In this document: positions 1 through 11,612 of the stretch, piece after piece | How positions within the stretch are numbered: the first letter of the stretch is position 1 | Layout of the letters: every line of letters begins with the position of its first letter | DNA from: Hansfordia pulvinata | Taxonomy: Eukaryota > Ascomycota > Sordariomycetes > Xylariales | Direction of reading: 5' to 3' | Length of the DNA stretch: 64,000 bases | NCBI GenBank assembly: GCA_006538405.1 | Contig: BJKQ01000003.1 | Coordinates: 2,976,001 to 3,040,000, forward strand | Position numbers and translations under genes: made by a program | Notes under the pieces: model-generated | What the model was told of the DNA's origin: nothing | The model's database searches: none | What the model saw: the letters and a program-made list of their open reading frames with translations, nothing else

Positions 1-278
1 GAGTTGGCGAGGACCTGGACGTGGGTGCGGGGCCCCTCGCCGGCGCTGCCGGAGGAGCTGAGGGTCAGGGTGGCCTTGACCTCCTTCTTGACGTGGGTCG
101 CGCGCGTGCCGGCGAGGAAGAAGACGCAGAGCAGGACGAAGGGCAGGTTCCAGGGATGCAGGGCGTGGACGGTGGCGGTCAAGGCGGCGACGACGATGCC
201 GGACGGGGTCAGGGACTGGCGGGACCAGGCCCGGTAGACCAGCAATAGGGTTGCGGGGACGGCGATGACGGCCTTCAT
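1..278 (-). CDS. TMEM19/DUF92-family integral membrane protein (5' part only)
   Basis: The first 92 codons of a minus-strand gene that leaves the window at base 1. The start (ATG at 278-276, context CCACCATGAAG) opens a hydrophobic N-terminus (MKAVIAVPATLLLVYRAW), then a second hydrophobic stretch at about residues 27-58. The family-typical loop follows, with GTRATHVKKEVKATL at about 61-75 and SSSGSAGEGPRTHVQVLANS at about 78-92. The THVKKEVKA block followed by EGPRTHVQVLANS is the conserved core of the DUF92/TMEM19 family. Plant and cyanobacterial members include the phytyl-phosphate kinase VTE6; the fungal role is unknown to me. No intron is seen in the visible part. The remaining membrane segments lie outside the window. 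Confidence 0.85.
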   Translation of the reverse strand, partial: MKAVIAVPATLLLVYRAWSRQSLTPSGIVVAALTATVHALHPWNLPFVLLCVFFLAGTRATHVKKEVKATLTLSSSGSAGEGPRTHVQVLAN

Positions 279-1727
279 GGTGGGCAGGGTTCTTCTGGAA
301 GAGCCGTGGTCGGGCAGTCGGTGGTTGAGTCGGCGTGGCCGGGGTCGCGCTGGTCGTGGGATCGGAAACCGCAGTCGTGTTTGGGTGATGGTGATGAAGA
401 GACGGTACAAGCAGCGTTTCGCAAGCCGCTGGAGTGAGGTACGAGTGCTGAACGCGTACTGCAGCGGTCACCGTCGAGGTAAGCTGGAGCTGGAGCTTTG
501 ATGTGACTCGCGCGCCGCCACCAATTACGTCAGCTTCCAGCTTTGGGGACCACTGCTGAGCACTGGGTCAAAAACCTACATTGGAAGTACTCGTACCGGT
601 GCGTAGTGGGGCCGCTGCCCCGGTAGCGACGTCGGGTCGACCCTGAAGCTATCCCCGAGCCTTGTCCCTCACCCGGGGCTGTGATTGTTGCCTGGACGTG
701 CCTAGTATTTCTCATCTTTCTATCGATTCCAGGCACTTCGGCTAGTGCGGCACGGCTGGTACGGCACGGCAAGGCCTGTTGAATAGAGTCGTTGGAAAGT
801 TGATTGATCTGGGTGTATTCATAGGTTAGACGAGAGATGACTGGGGTAAGGTCGTTGTGTGCCCTGCTGTGACTGAGCATTCTACTGATTCCAAATCAGA
901 GGACATACGAGAGTGTCTCCAGAACACAGGTGAGATTTGACTTTGAAAAAGGAAGCAAAAAAGAGCCGACTTCTGAAAGAACATAGAATGGCAGCCAGTG
1001 CCCGACGTTTCCGAGAACCCCGGAGCGGGTCGGGTGAAAGGTACGTTAATGTAGTGATACCTACTACCAGCACTGCCAGAGAACTGCCAAAAGACTCGGG
1101 TCTAGCAGATACCTCGCACAGTATAAAGGTAATGCATATATACTGATTTCTGTACTTGGCATTTGATATGTAGTACTTGCTCCAGAGGCCTTCCAAGGTT
1201 GCACCCAGACCTGACAGGATCCCTTGCAGCTGAAGCATGCACAGTTGACGCAGGAGTGCGCGTACTGCATGCTGATGCTGCTCGGGACTTGCCCGACACA
1301 AACCCGGCTGCGACCTTGCCTTCAGTGCTAGATACTCAAGACAATCCAGATTCGCGGATGCCCCATGCTTATCTTAGAGGGATGGCAATTATCCCAGTAT
1401 ATTGCCCGCGTATCGTAGCTGGACCCGACTACCTAACATAACCAGACACGACACCATGCCCCCTCTCCTGGAGCGATCCGGACTTCGCGCAGATGCGGTC
1501 CTGTCAGGCCAGGCTTGGCCAGGAGGCAGCGGGAGGGATCGGGTTTATGACAAGGAGTGGGCACCCACGTGAGGCACTGGGGAAAGTAAGAAGATCAAGC
1601 AACGCGAGTTGTCTCGTGACTGCTCAACATCGCTTGGTGTATCCGTAATATCATCGTCTATCTGTATACCGTCTAATCCAACCTCTTTATATCTCCCTTG
1701 CCCGTCCCGTTACGGAGTGTGCTTGCG
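279..1727. other. Intergenic region between the TMEM19-like gene and OSH3
   Basis: Bases 279-500 should be the promoter and leader of the minus-strand TMEM19-like gene, and the bases next to 1728 the 3' UTR of OSH3. Open frames here are short, lack coding character and overlap each other on both strands. One TACTCGTA octamer lies at 588-595. Nothing else recognised. Confidence 0.6.
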
Positions 1728-4700
1728 CTACGCGTCAAAGATCCGCTCGCACCCCTTCCACTCGCCACGGGCACGCTCCTCCCAGTAGCCGTCTCGGCCA
1801 CCACGAAGCCGCCAGAGGCCCTCCTCCCCCGGCACGGGCACGAACCAGCGCGGCCGGTGCTCCTCGCCACGCTCCTCCAGTGCTCTCCGTCTCTCTCGCT
1901 GCGCTTCTTCCAGTCGTGTCTTCCAATCCTCTGCCTCGTCCAGGTTGCCTTGCTCAGCAAGCCGCTGGTCAGGACGTAGACGACTATCCGTGGGTGGCAG
2001 CCGCCCGCGCTCTATTGTCGTCTCTTCGTTCAAGGTCGCCGCGAACGACGTCAATCCGTAAGTGTTGCTCGCGTCGGGTACAAGAGACCCGGCTCGCCAG
2101 ATTTCCCCGTGCTGCTGGTGTTGCCGGCCGCCATTGGGTCCAGTGGCAGACAGAGACTGCGTCCAGGTCCCCGACAGACCAAGCTGTTCGCTGGCCCCGT
2201 CTGGTCCACATGTCTCGACGACTACTTCTTCGCTGCGACCTCCCCACATCCCCTTGGCCTTGAATTCAACGTTGGCGCGGGCGCCCGTCGTGTCGTTGCT
2301 GACCGTCATGGCCTCGGCAGGCTCTACATACTTCTCGCCGACAAGCATGTTCTTCAGAATCAAGGTCGCGACCGTCCAGGAGTAATGTTCGTCCGTTCCA
2401 TCAGGCAGTCGCAGAGCCACGCGTGCACGCCCGTCTGTGACCAGCTCGGCACTTTTGCCCCAGAACTTCTGCGTGGGCGACGGACTCTGTGTGAATGACC
2501 AGTGCGCCGAGTCGGCGTGCATCGCCAGGCGCACCGGTCGGTGCGTTACCTTCTCCGCGATGAGGCGGAAGCCACCAGGCACTTCGTTTTCGGTGCGCAG
2601 AAGCTCGAACGTCTCGCCGAGCAAGGGGTTGAAAGGCTTGCGTAGGGCGCGTTCCTTCGATCGACTGGTGCTGAACTGAGAGATGGCAAACGCGGTGACA
2701 TAGAGCAGTCTCTCCTGTGGGGTTGGCTGCTTTGCGGCCTTGTTGAGCAACTGGCCGTACTCGAGCTGCTCCGCTACGCGCTGCAGGAACGAGATCGGCT
2801 CATTGGTCGATATAGGCATGCTGACCGTGCTGAGATCTTTGCCGACATACTTGCGGACAATAGCAATCAGATTTGGGGGCGCGCAAGTCGCGGCCGGTAT
2901 TGTCAGTCGCCGTTCAACGGCAATGTCCACGGGCAGTGGGCTCAGTGATTTCGGCTTGGCTGGAAAGAGCGCGGCGGCACCGCTAGCGCCCTGTTCGTTG
3001 TCTTCTACCGAGGATATGGATGACGAATCGTGGATCGATGCCTCATCGGCCTCCGAGCCGTCACTCTCGTCACCGCTGGCGCGTCTATCAATGATCATGA
3101 CTTGGTTGCCATTTTCCGACTCTCCTGCTTCGGCGTCGAAGAATTCATCGGCGGAGAGGGTCGAATCGAGGCTCACTCTGGCGGTGGAGGCGCGAGCCAG
3201 GGCCGGAATGCGTCGCCGCTTGCTGTTGTTGATCAGGTTGGTGAACTCGCCCACAACAGTATCAAGATCAGTTAGAAGGGCGGCGCAGTGGTCATGCGTG
3301 TTGCGCTCTTCCTGGGTCCTGAGCGGAGGCAGCGCCCCATTTGTGCCAAGCGTGGCTACAGAGCCAGGACTGGGAACTGCGAGGGCTGAAGCGGCGGATG
3401 CCACAGAGGCAGTCGCAAGAGGCGGGGCACTCGACTTGCGCTTCCAGAATGATCGCTTCTCAGTCGGCGGCATGAAATAGCTCTCTGCATCGTCCGTCGA
3501 CCCGGGCGTCCCACTGGGCGACAAATAAGAACTAGTGGGGCGCTGTGAGCTCGTTGGGCGGGCAGGGTATTTCTGCGAGGCCATCTCCTTGACGAGCCGG
3601 CGCAAAGCATCCCTAGTGCCAACGACACGGCTCACCAAGGCCTCGACCTGCTGCCACTCCTGGTCTTCCTCGTGCTGACTGCGGGGGCCGGGGTTGGATA
3701 CCGGGGCGAGCGACTGACGCCCCTTGGCTGCGGGCAAAGCAACGGGCTCAAGCCCCCGTGCCACCCGGCTGGCTTTCTCAAGCGCGCGGGCCCATTCCTG
3801 GAACTCCTCGCCGCTGGAGGCTTTGAGATGCCACACCTCGGCGCCCGAGTCAATGCTAATCTCCCTCCTTCGTTCGTCCGCAGCAATCGCGGCCAAGCTG
3901 AGAGGGATAGCACCGCGAAGCGCAGAAGACTTGCGATTGTAGTAATAAGAGAGAGTGCACGTGGTATAATCGAGGGAGAAGAACCTGCGTGCATGGCCCT
4001 GGCCCTTCTTGCGACGGCGTTTGAGAAGGTTGCCGGTGTGGTAGGTGGCCGACAGGGCTGAGTCGCTTTTGCCCGCAGTTGACATGGCGCGAGGCTTCTT
4101 TTCGGGGTGTGTGTGGCTCTGGGCCTGGCTCTGAAGGCTCTCGGTGGAGTCGGCGACGGCGGAAAGGTGAGGGCTGGCAATGGTGGGCTTGGTGGAGCTT
4201 GCCTGGAGGTTTGGTAGGTGATGGGCGCCCTGAGGAGGCGCGCCGGTCGGATAGGTGAGCAGGACGAAAGTGGCCGTCTTGGAGGTCTGCTTCGAGAAGG
4301 TGTTGTCAAAGACGAGGCCGAACATGCCGCCTTGTGCGGCTGCGACGTCAAACGTGCCCATGGAAACCTTGTCGGCCTCGCATTTGCCATGCCATTTCAT
4401 GTGGAGGAAGCCTTTACTAGAAAGCTGGTCCTGGGCCGTGCTGGCATCTTTCTTCGCAGAGCGGCTGCTCCTGGCGTTGGCGGTGGTGCTGCCATCGAGC
4501 TGGTCAACGTCGGCTGAGGTGCTGGCAGCGTGTGCAGAAGTGGAGGTGTAGTTCGTGGCGCCCGAGCCAGGGTGCTTCACGACGCCGAAGTTGCTGCGCG
4601 AGGGTGGGATCGGTCAGCGGGGAGGCGACGAGGGGGCGGGGCGGTTGAGAAAGGAGCAGTTGCTAACATGGACTTCTTATGCGGCTGAACACTCCAGGAG

Positions 4701-4875
4701 ATGGTGTGCCCCTCGTCGACCTTGACCCAGCGCACAATGTAGGACTGCAAGGTAGAGGGCAGTGGTCAGCTCGAGATGGCATGTGGCGGGCGGACGAGAG
4801 ATGGAGGGGCCGGGGCGACTACTGAGCGGCGAGACGTACCTTGCTGTGGATTTCGAGGCGCTCTATACCCGCCAT
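1728..4875 (-). CDS. OSH3: Oxysterol-binding-protein-related protein, Osh3 type (GOLD-PH-FFAT-ORD)
   Basis: Lipid-transfer protein of the OSBP/ORP family; Osh3-type members act at ER contact sites and bind phosphatidylinositol 4-phosphate. Three exons on the minus strand: 4875-4840 (MAGIERLEIHSK), 4744-4668 and 4593-1728. Splicing rebuilds the frame (KKSI|NFGVVKHPGSG) and gives 992 residues. Domains: N-terminal GOLD, about 1-154; PH, about 221-313 (HTGNLLKRRRKKGQGHARRF); FFAT motif EFFDAEA at about 521-527, which would bind the ER protein VAP/Scs2; ORD, about 607-982, with KPFNPLLGETFELL. The OSBP signature is EKVTHRP at about 718-724 rather than EQVSHHP. A divergent HR in place of HH is, from memory, usual for Osh3. 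The GOLD-PH-FFAT-ORD order sets it apart from Osh1/2 (ankyrin) and Osh4 (ORD only). Confidence 0.93.
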
Positions 4876-7145
4876 GATGCGTCGCGGGGGAGATCGCACA
4901 TGAGAGACAGTGGTGGCGAGGGTGGGGGGTGTTTAGCAGAAGAAAGGGAGCTTGGGTAAAGGTGATGAGGATGAGGCAGGTCAGAAGTAGCTGAGGCCGG
5001 ATTTGAAGCTGACGAGGGGTGGCTGTCTACGTGTACTTGGGCGATGTACCCTTGCTTAAAGTTGGGGGCGTGGTCTTCTGCTGGAGGTCTTGACGAGTAG
5101 GTGGTGTGGTGGTGAGCGGCACGGAGCGGGCAAGTATGGAACCACCGTACGGATAGCGCGATACATAAGCGCTGGATCGTTTAGTCATGAGCGCGAGTAC
5201 TCGGTACTCGCGCTGCAGATTGGACATCCACTCCGAATCTTGCGTGAGCTGAGGTACTGGTCAGCGGCACGTAAGTTCCATTATCAAGGTACACTGTACA
5301 AGTATGCATGGAGAACAATGGAATTTGAAGCAAAGCGCGTCACGGCTATAGGTAATAGTCAACGCCGAATGTGATTTTGTTCAAAAGGGAAGTGCCATTT
5401 CTTGAAGGATTCGTCAATTACATACGAGTACACGGATGCTCTCAGCCACGATTGTTAGGGGCATTTACAGGCGATGAGCTGGTCCGGTCCCGTGTCCTTC
5501 GGTTCGACGACCGCAGGTTCTCCTACTCCTCCCACACCTGACACCTCAGACTTCAGAATGTCAATCGCCTTTGTCGCTGAATCGCAGAACGGCTGCTCAC
5601 CTGCTTAGCTCTAGCTTTGTCCGTCCCTAGCCCTGGAGCAAACATTTAATGCTTCCTGTACATCTCAAACCTGTCGAATGTCGAGTGGCGCACGTCTCCG
5701 CACGCCCGCTCCGTGTACGGAACGTACCCGGGCCAAAATACCATGCCGGCGCCCGGGTGGGCTGGGTTTGCAACTGCTGGAGAAGACTACCTAATTTACC
5801 GACATCATTCGATTACCTCTCGTACCCGCACGCGTTGATGAGAATCAACCACAGGCAGCCCCTTATCGGACACGCGGGCCGCGAGGTGCAAAGTACCTTG
5901 GCGCGTTGGTTGCGCGGGGTGTGACATCACCGGGCCCGTGATCCTGTTGGTGTAGCAACCCCAACATTCCCGGCCCAGCAGCTTCACTGCAATTAAATAA
6001 ACAAGCCCCAAAACGGGGACTACTCGTACCTCGCCCTGTCGCGACCAGTGGTATACTCGTACTCCGTGCAATTGTGATTACGGGGGTCCTTATTTCATCA
6101 GACGTACAGGTCTGCCTAATCGATGTCATCTTGCTATCTTCGCGAAATCAGTTCATATCAGACCTAGTACGGATCAATTCGGCAGTAAATTAGTTGGTCT
6201 CATGGGCAGGCCTCGTGCGCGCCCTGTTCGTTCGGGTGACCCCGACCCTCCGGCATCGAAGCCGTTCCTCGCGGCCTTCTGCATCGTTCATAATGTGCTG
6301 AGCGCGCATCGCCATCATGCACACTGGATCTTAGCTGCAGTTGTTCGATGCTCGTCTCCTCAATTCCCACAGCCGCAAACACAGCCTCGGTCCGCGGGTC
6401 GCTTCCCGCCCCCGCACCGAGCCCAAGTTACTGCGCCGCGGGGTCGCTACCAGCTGGTCAATAGCTGCATGGGATACACCCGGCCGGATCTGGCGGGCTT
6501 CGGAGAATACACGCACACACGTTCGAGACACAAGACCGGCAAGGGAGGTAAGCACCCGGGTGAACACAGTTGCGGGGAAATTGGATACATTATAGGGCAC
6601 CGCAAATGCGGACGAGCCGAATGCGCCCGGAATCACCCGCGCTCCCCACCGCCCGGCACGCGCGGAGGACTCAGGTGACGACCACGGTCCACGTGAGCTG
6701 CTGCACAAAAACAAATCGCAGCTCAAGAAATGATCCTCATAAGGTCAGAAGCCTGAGCCAAGCCACAACCTCGAGCACTCTGGAGTGTCCTTGGTGATGT
6801 GCAGCTTGGCGTTGTTTGCCACAGTAGTTCCGTGATCAACGTATATTCACAAAAGACGATCATGACAAAGATGAATTCGCTCCAGTACTCGCACGGCTAA
6901 TACAACATCTGTACGGGGTGGTTTTGAGGACGTCCCATTTTATTTCACTGGCTTTCGGCTTCTATCCTTCTTTAACCCCCGCCAGCTCAACGACCAGACC
7001 AGAAAGAGAATAAAGTACATAATGCGAATAATGAATCAGGGGGTTTTGGGCGTCATCTACAAGAGCAACCCCCTGCTGCCCAAATGGTTTATCAAAACGC
7101 CACCTCTGCCTCTGGCGGTCAAGACCACGGTCACGCCCCATCGCA
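4876..7145. other. Intergenic region between OSH3 and SPT6
   Basis: Holds the OSH3 promoter (from 4876 upward) and the SPT6 3' UTR (below 7146). No frame with coding character. TACGAGTA/TACTCGTA octamers lie at 5423-5430, 6021-6028 and 6054-6061, and a 10-bp inverted repeat at 5191-5213. Nothing else recognised. Confidence 0.6.
5191..5213. repeat. Perfect 10-bp inverted repeat with 3-nt spacer
   Basis: GCGCGAGTAC, spacer TCG, then GTACTCGCGC. The arms contain the GAGTAC/GTACTC core that recurs in the intergenic DNA of this window. It lies about 320 bp upstream of the OSH3 start codon. Function unknown; it could be a binding site for a dimeric factor or a remnant of a dispersed element. Confidence 0.6.
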
Positions 7146-10100
7146 TCACCTGCGGGGCAGTTGCTGCATCTTTTGCTGGTTCAGCTCGCTGTTGAACCTC
7201 AGCTTGAATCCGTTGCTCAGCGCACGCATGTCTGGGTACTGATGCTTCATCATCTCAAACGCGTAGGGTACGATCTTGACGGGCCATGTGCCCATTCTCG
7301 ATGACTTGCTCGCCTTGAAGCACAGGTTGAAGTAACCAGGATACTTGGGGTTGATGCAGAACAAGTAGATCGAACGGGTCGGGTTGGCGTCCGAATATGA
7401 GTTCAGCCATTTTTCTGCAGCCGCGTTAGTCCAGGCCCGCTTGTGTCACCGCTGAAGAAAACTTACCGAGATCCGCAATGCTGCCCTTCTTGAACTTGTC
7501 GTGCCCCATCAACTCGTCCACCTTTTTCGCCATCGCCTTGACATGGTCGTTGATAAGCTCGTCCAAGTCCGAATAGGTGTACTTGCCCCCAATGCGGAGC
7601 GTCTTGCCAATCGAGAACTCGTTCTCCTTGCCCAGCTCCAGTACGTCAATGTGCTGGAACACGCCTTCGGCAACCTTCCAAGTAACCGTCAAATGGTCAT
7701 TTCCCTTGGACGAGGGGCGAATAACCACCTCGCCAGGAGGTTTCGACCCCAGGTACTGTTCCGCCTCAGTTGAGTTGAACGACTTGAAAAGGGGGTGTTT
7801 AATGACTCTCTGCGTGCGACCCGTCGTCCTATCCTTCTCTTTCAGCGCATCCTTGTCCCTCAGTTCCAGCTCGGTGTCCCATACTCCACGGTCACGCTCG
7901 CGATCCCGTCGACTGAATGGCTGTTTTACCCGGTCTTCTCGGAGGGAAAGTTTAGCTGAGAACGACTCCCTGTTGAGATCCAGAATCTTGGCTTGCACGG
8001 TCTGGCCAACACTGAGGACATCCTTCACCAAGACATTACTGCGGTGGGTGACCTCGTGCAGCTCCGCTCGGCCTTCAATGCCACAGTCCAGCTTGGTGAT
8101 AGTGAAGTCATCCTTGACCACTCGGATGACAGTGGATACGATCATGCCTTCGGCTAGTGAGTCGGCAGTCTCGCCCGTGAACATGGTGAAGATCTGGTCG
8201 CTGGTGAGGTTGCCGAAATTGCGGCGAAGTTCTTCGTATGGAGCCTGGAGCTCTGCGCGAATTGTCTCGAGAGTGGCACGCTTCCTTTGGCTGTAGTTGC
8301 GCTCGAGTTGCTCGGCGTACTCCTCGAGAATCAGTTCGTTGACCTTTTCCTGCTCGTCCTCTTTGAAAAGCTTTCGGACAATCGCGCCGGCGCCGTTCTC
8401 ATCAGTCTCGGCCTTGACATCCTCCTCGTCCAACTCGAGAGCATCGGCTGCCATCTTGCGACCGAGTTCATAGTCTTCAGGGTGGACACGTGTATTATCC
8501 AGCGGCTCCGAGGCCGGGTTAGTAGCGTCGTACTCGATGAAGAGAAAGCTGGCACAATTGTTCCACACACGAGGACCAACAACCGGGAGCTTCTGGTTGT
8601 CAGGGTCGCCGACAAGTTCATCGCGGGAGTTGACCACGCCACCGTTGTTTCCGATTGCTTTCAGCACGCTTGTCGCCTTACGCGGACCCAGACCTGCAAC
8701 GTATGGGAGCAGGTTGGCCGTGTATGCGTCCGTGACAGCCTCGTTGATGTCCACACCACAGAGGTTGACCATGTCGACCATGGCAGTCTCCAGCTGTTTC
8801 AAGAGCTTGTCCTGGGGGAGAAGCTTCTGACTGGGGTTGAACGAGATGGACGTGACATCCTTGCCGAGGGCTGCATACTCCTTCATCGGGTTTTGCAGGT
8901 ACCTAGCAAGAGCAACACAGTACCGAGTGATTGGGTTAAGGGCTGGGTGGTCCGCCACGGCACGGGGGCTATCTTTGTAGAGTCTCGCGACTTCATCGTT
9001 GACCACGACGATCTCGAGAGGGTCGCTGCGGAAGTCGTCCGTGTCGGGGTCAGTGTACTCAGGCCCATTGAGGTTCTTCTCTTTGACCAGGCTGTCCAGG
9101 TCTCGGACCAGACGATGCGTTTCGGCAGTGTATCCGCTGACACCAATAAGGTCCGGCTTCCTCCGCTCGACAAGCTCGACGAAGGCTGCGCGTTGGGCTT
9201 CGTCACGGGCAATGTTGCCAAAGCTACCAGACTCGATGACACGGCCATCTTCCTCGACCCAAGTCCAGAAAATGGGTTCTCTCGCGGGGTCACCCATACC
9301 ATTGGACAGAGTGAGCACGCGAGGAGTAGTGCCCAACACCATGCCCTTGGGCTTGAATGGCGCCTGGTCCAGTCGTTTGGAGTATTCCTCACGACAGATC
9401 TTGAGCACCTCGTCTTGACAGGCCGTTCGAAGAGAATCTTTGACTCCCTTTGTCGTGACCCTGTCAAGTTTGGCAAAGGCAAGATCCAAGACCTTCTTGC
9501 GTTCGTCGTTCCAGGTGTCAGCGAGATCACTCAGACCTTCGGACGCGAACTCTTTGAGAAGCTGCCGGCGGAAGTCCCTTTGGTTTTCAAGGTGAAGTTC
9601 GACTTCGATGAGGCCCTCCTCTTCTGCCTTCATCATCTTGAGGAAGACCTCGGGCCGCCTGGCCATGTCCGGAATGGTCTGGTTGATGAGATACTTGACC
9701 TCGTAGTAGGGATGGGATTCGTCGATTCTGCGGAGACCCTTCTCTGTGCGGTGACAGCTGATCTCGCCGGCCTGGTAGTACTGCCATCTGAAAAGCTTGC
9801 GCATCCTCGGGCTCATGAACAGCTCTTCGGCGTACATGGCACGGGCCTGTGACAGGACTTGCTCGCCAGTGGGAAACTCGATGTCCGTGAGGCTGTCGGC
9901 CAGGTCCACGGGGAGATTGGAATCGTCTTCTGCAATAACTCGATTACCCTCACGAAGAGCGTTCTGAGCAAGCTTGTCAGGTGTAATGCCGTAGGCCTTC
10001 ACCAGATTGTAGGCCTTGCTCCGCCGGACTCGTTCAAACACCGATGACTTGGCGCCGGGTCGCTTGGTGTTCTTGACCACTCCGTTCATCGCTGCGAGAT

Positions 10101-11612
10101 CCTTCAATTGAGACGTGTACTGGAAGTTGAGGTGGTCCTGAAGATCCTGGAGGTCGCCCATGGTGACGGCTTGGGGGATCATGTCGGTCAACATGTCGTC
10201 GTTCACGCCGGCCGTTTCTTTCAAGTTGTCGTAGGTCCTCTGGAGAGAGTTCCGTTTCTCAATCAGCGACCTGAACTGGATGTCAAGCTCCAGAATGCGC
10301 CACAGGTCGTCCTGAGTTAAGAGCTTGTCGGCGTTAACAATGTACTCCGGTGCCTCGGGATCGTGGTGGTGCTCGGGGTTTCGGATCTTGCGTGCGTGTA
10401 TCAGATAATCTTTGCGGTGCTGGAAGACGTAAGGCACTTCGAGGCCCTCAACCACAAAGTACTCGAGCACCTTGCCGATGGCTTTGAGAAAAGGTTGTTG
10501 CAGCTCCCCCGACAGGTTCTTCTTGGGCCAGATAAGATTTGTGATCCATTGCGCCTCTTCTCTGAACTCGTCAGGGGAGATCTGAAGCGACTTGAACGCC
10601 TTCCGGTCCAGCTGGAAGCGCTCGGGCTCGTCCGCGAATCGAATTTCGTTGTCTTCTTCAGTGAGCAGCTTCTCAGCCAACTGAGAGGGCTCGAAGACAT
10701 CCTTGAGCTCCAGATTCTGCTGATCGCGGTCCCGTTCTTCCTCATCTTCCTCGGCGTCGAGTGCCCACTGGTATTCGTCACCATTGCCGAAAATGGCTTC
10801 CATATCCTCCAATGCGTCCTTGTCGAGACCGGTGGGATCGGCAATACGGCCAGCCAGACTCTTTTCGCGAGGCCGGCGGACCTCTTCATCCTCCAGCTGG
10901 CGCATACGCTCCTCGTCGTCTTCGGGGAAATCTTCTTCAATAAAGTCCTCGAACTCATCTTGCAGGTTGCGGCGGTTTTCGCGGGCATAGGGTCGTTCCT
11001 CGGCTTCGTCCTCTTCGTCGGAAAACATGTCGTCAAGGCCTCGGCGCTCCTTTCCTCGAACATCGCTGTCACGATGGCCGCGCTTCAGGCGTTTGTATTT
11101 GCTCTAGCGGGCTCCGTCAGCTCACCAGGCAATGTCGCAAGTTGTGGGGGGCAGAGCGTACCTGTTGCTTTTCCTCGTCATCTCCTCCAATCTCGCCAAT
11201 CAAGTCGAGATCCTCCTCATCGAGCATCTCCTCTTCCTCCTTCTGCTCGCGACGCTTGCGCTTCTTCCGCTGGCGGCGCTCTTCGGGGTCTTCGACGTCT
11301 TCCTCGTCTTCGTCGACGATGAAGCCTTCGCGAATCTATCGGTCAGAGATGAGAGGTCAGTTGATTGAATCGCAAGGATTGCGCAGCAGTGTATGTCGGG
11401 TCAGTTTATAGGCGACTAACTCTTGCTTCCTCTTCTTCGTCATCGTCGTCGTCGTCCTCTTCGCTCGAGTCGTCCATGTCATTGCGCTCCTTGTTCTTCT
11501 TCTTGGACTTCTTCTCGGATGCTTCGCCGGTCTCCTCGTCGAATGACTCTTCATCCTCGTCGCTGCCGAGCTCGGCCTCGCCGGAGATCAGGTCTCTCAT
11601 GGAGGAGCTCAT
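7146..11612 (-). CDS. SPT6: Transcription elongation factor and histone chaperone Spt6
   Basis: Nuclear histone H3-H4 chaperone that travels with RNA polymerase II. Four exons on the minus strand: 11612-11421, 11335-11162, 11103-7467 and 7414-7146, joined in frame ([15 protein letters not shown], then [14 protein letters not shown], then [15 protein letters not shown]), giving 1423 residues. The N-terminus is very acidic ([12 protein letters not shown]) with the conserved REGFIVDE and [11 protein letters not shown] segments. Then come the helix-turn-helix region, a YqgF/RNase H-like domain (about 706 on, [13 protein letters not shown]), a helix-hairpin-helix (about 910, [13 protein letters not shown]), an S1 domain (about 1104-1177, [15 protein letters not shown]) and the C-terminal tandem SH2 (about 1220-1423, [11 protein letters not shown]). 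The start at 11612 was chosen because [22 protein letters not shown] is typical of the family; a non-ATG extension upstream is not credible. The frame is intact throughout. Confidence 0.96.

Noticed and set aside
8287..9852. 521-codon plus-strand open frame
   Set aside because: Antisense shadow of the intact SPT6 gene; the minus strand carries the recognised domains.
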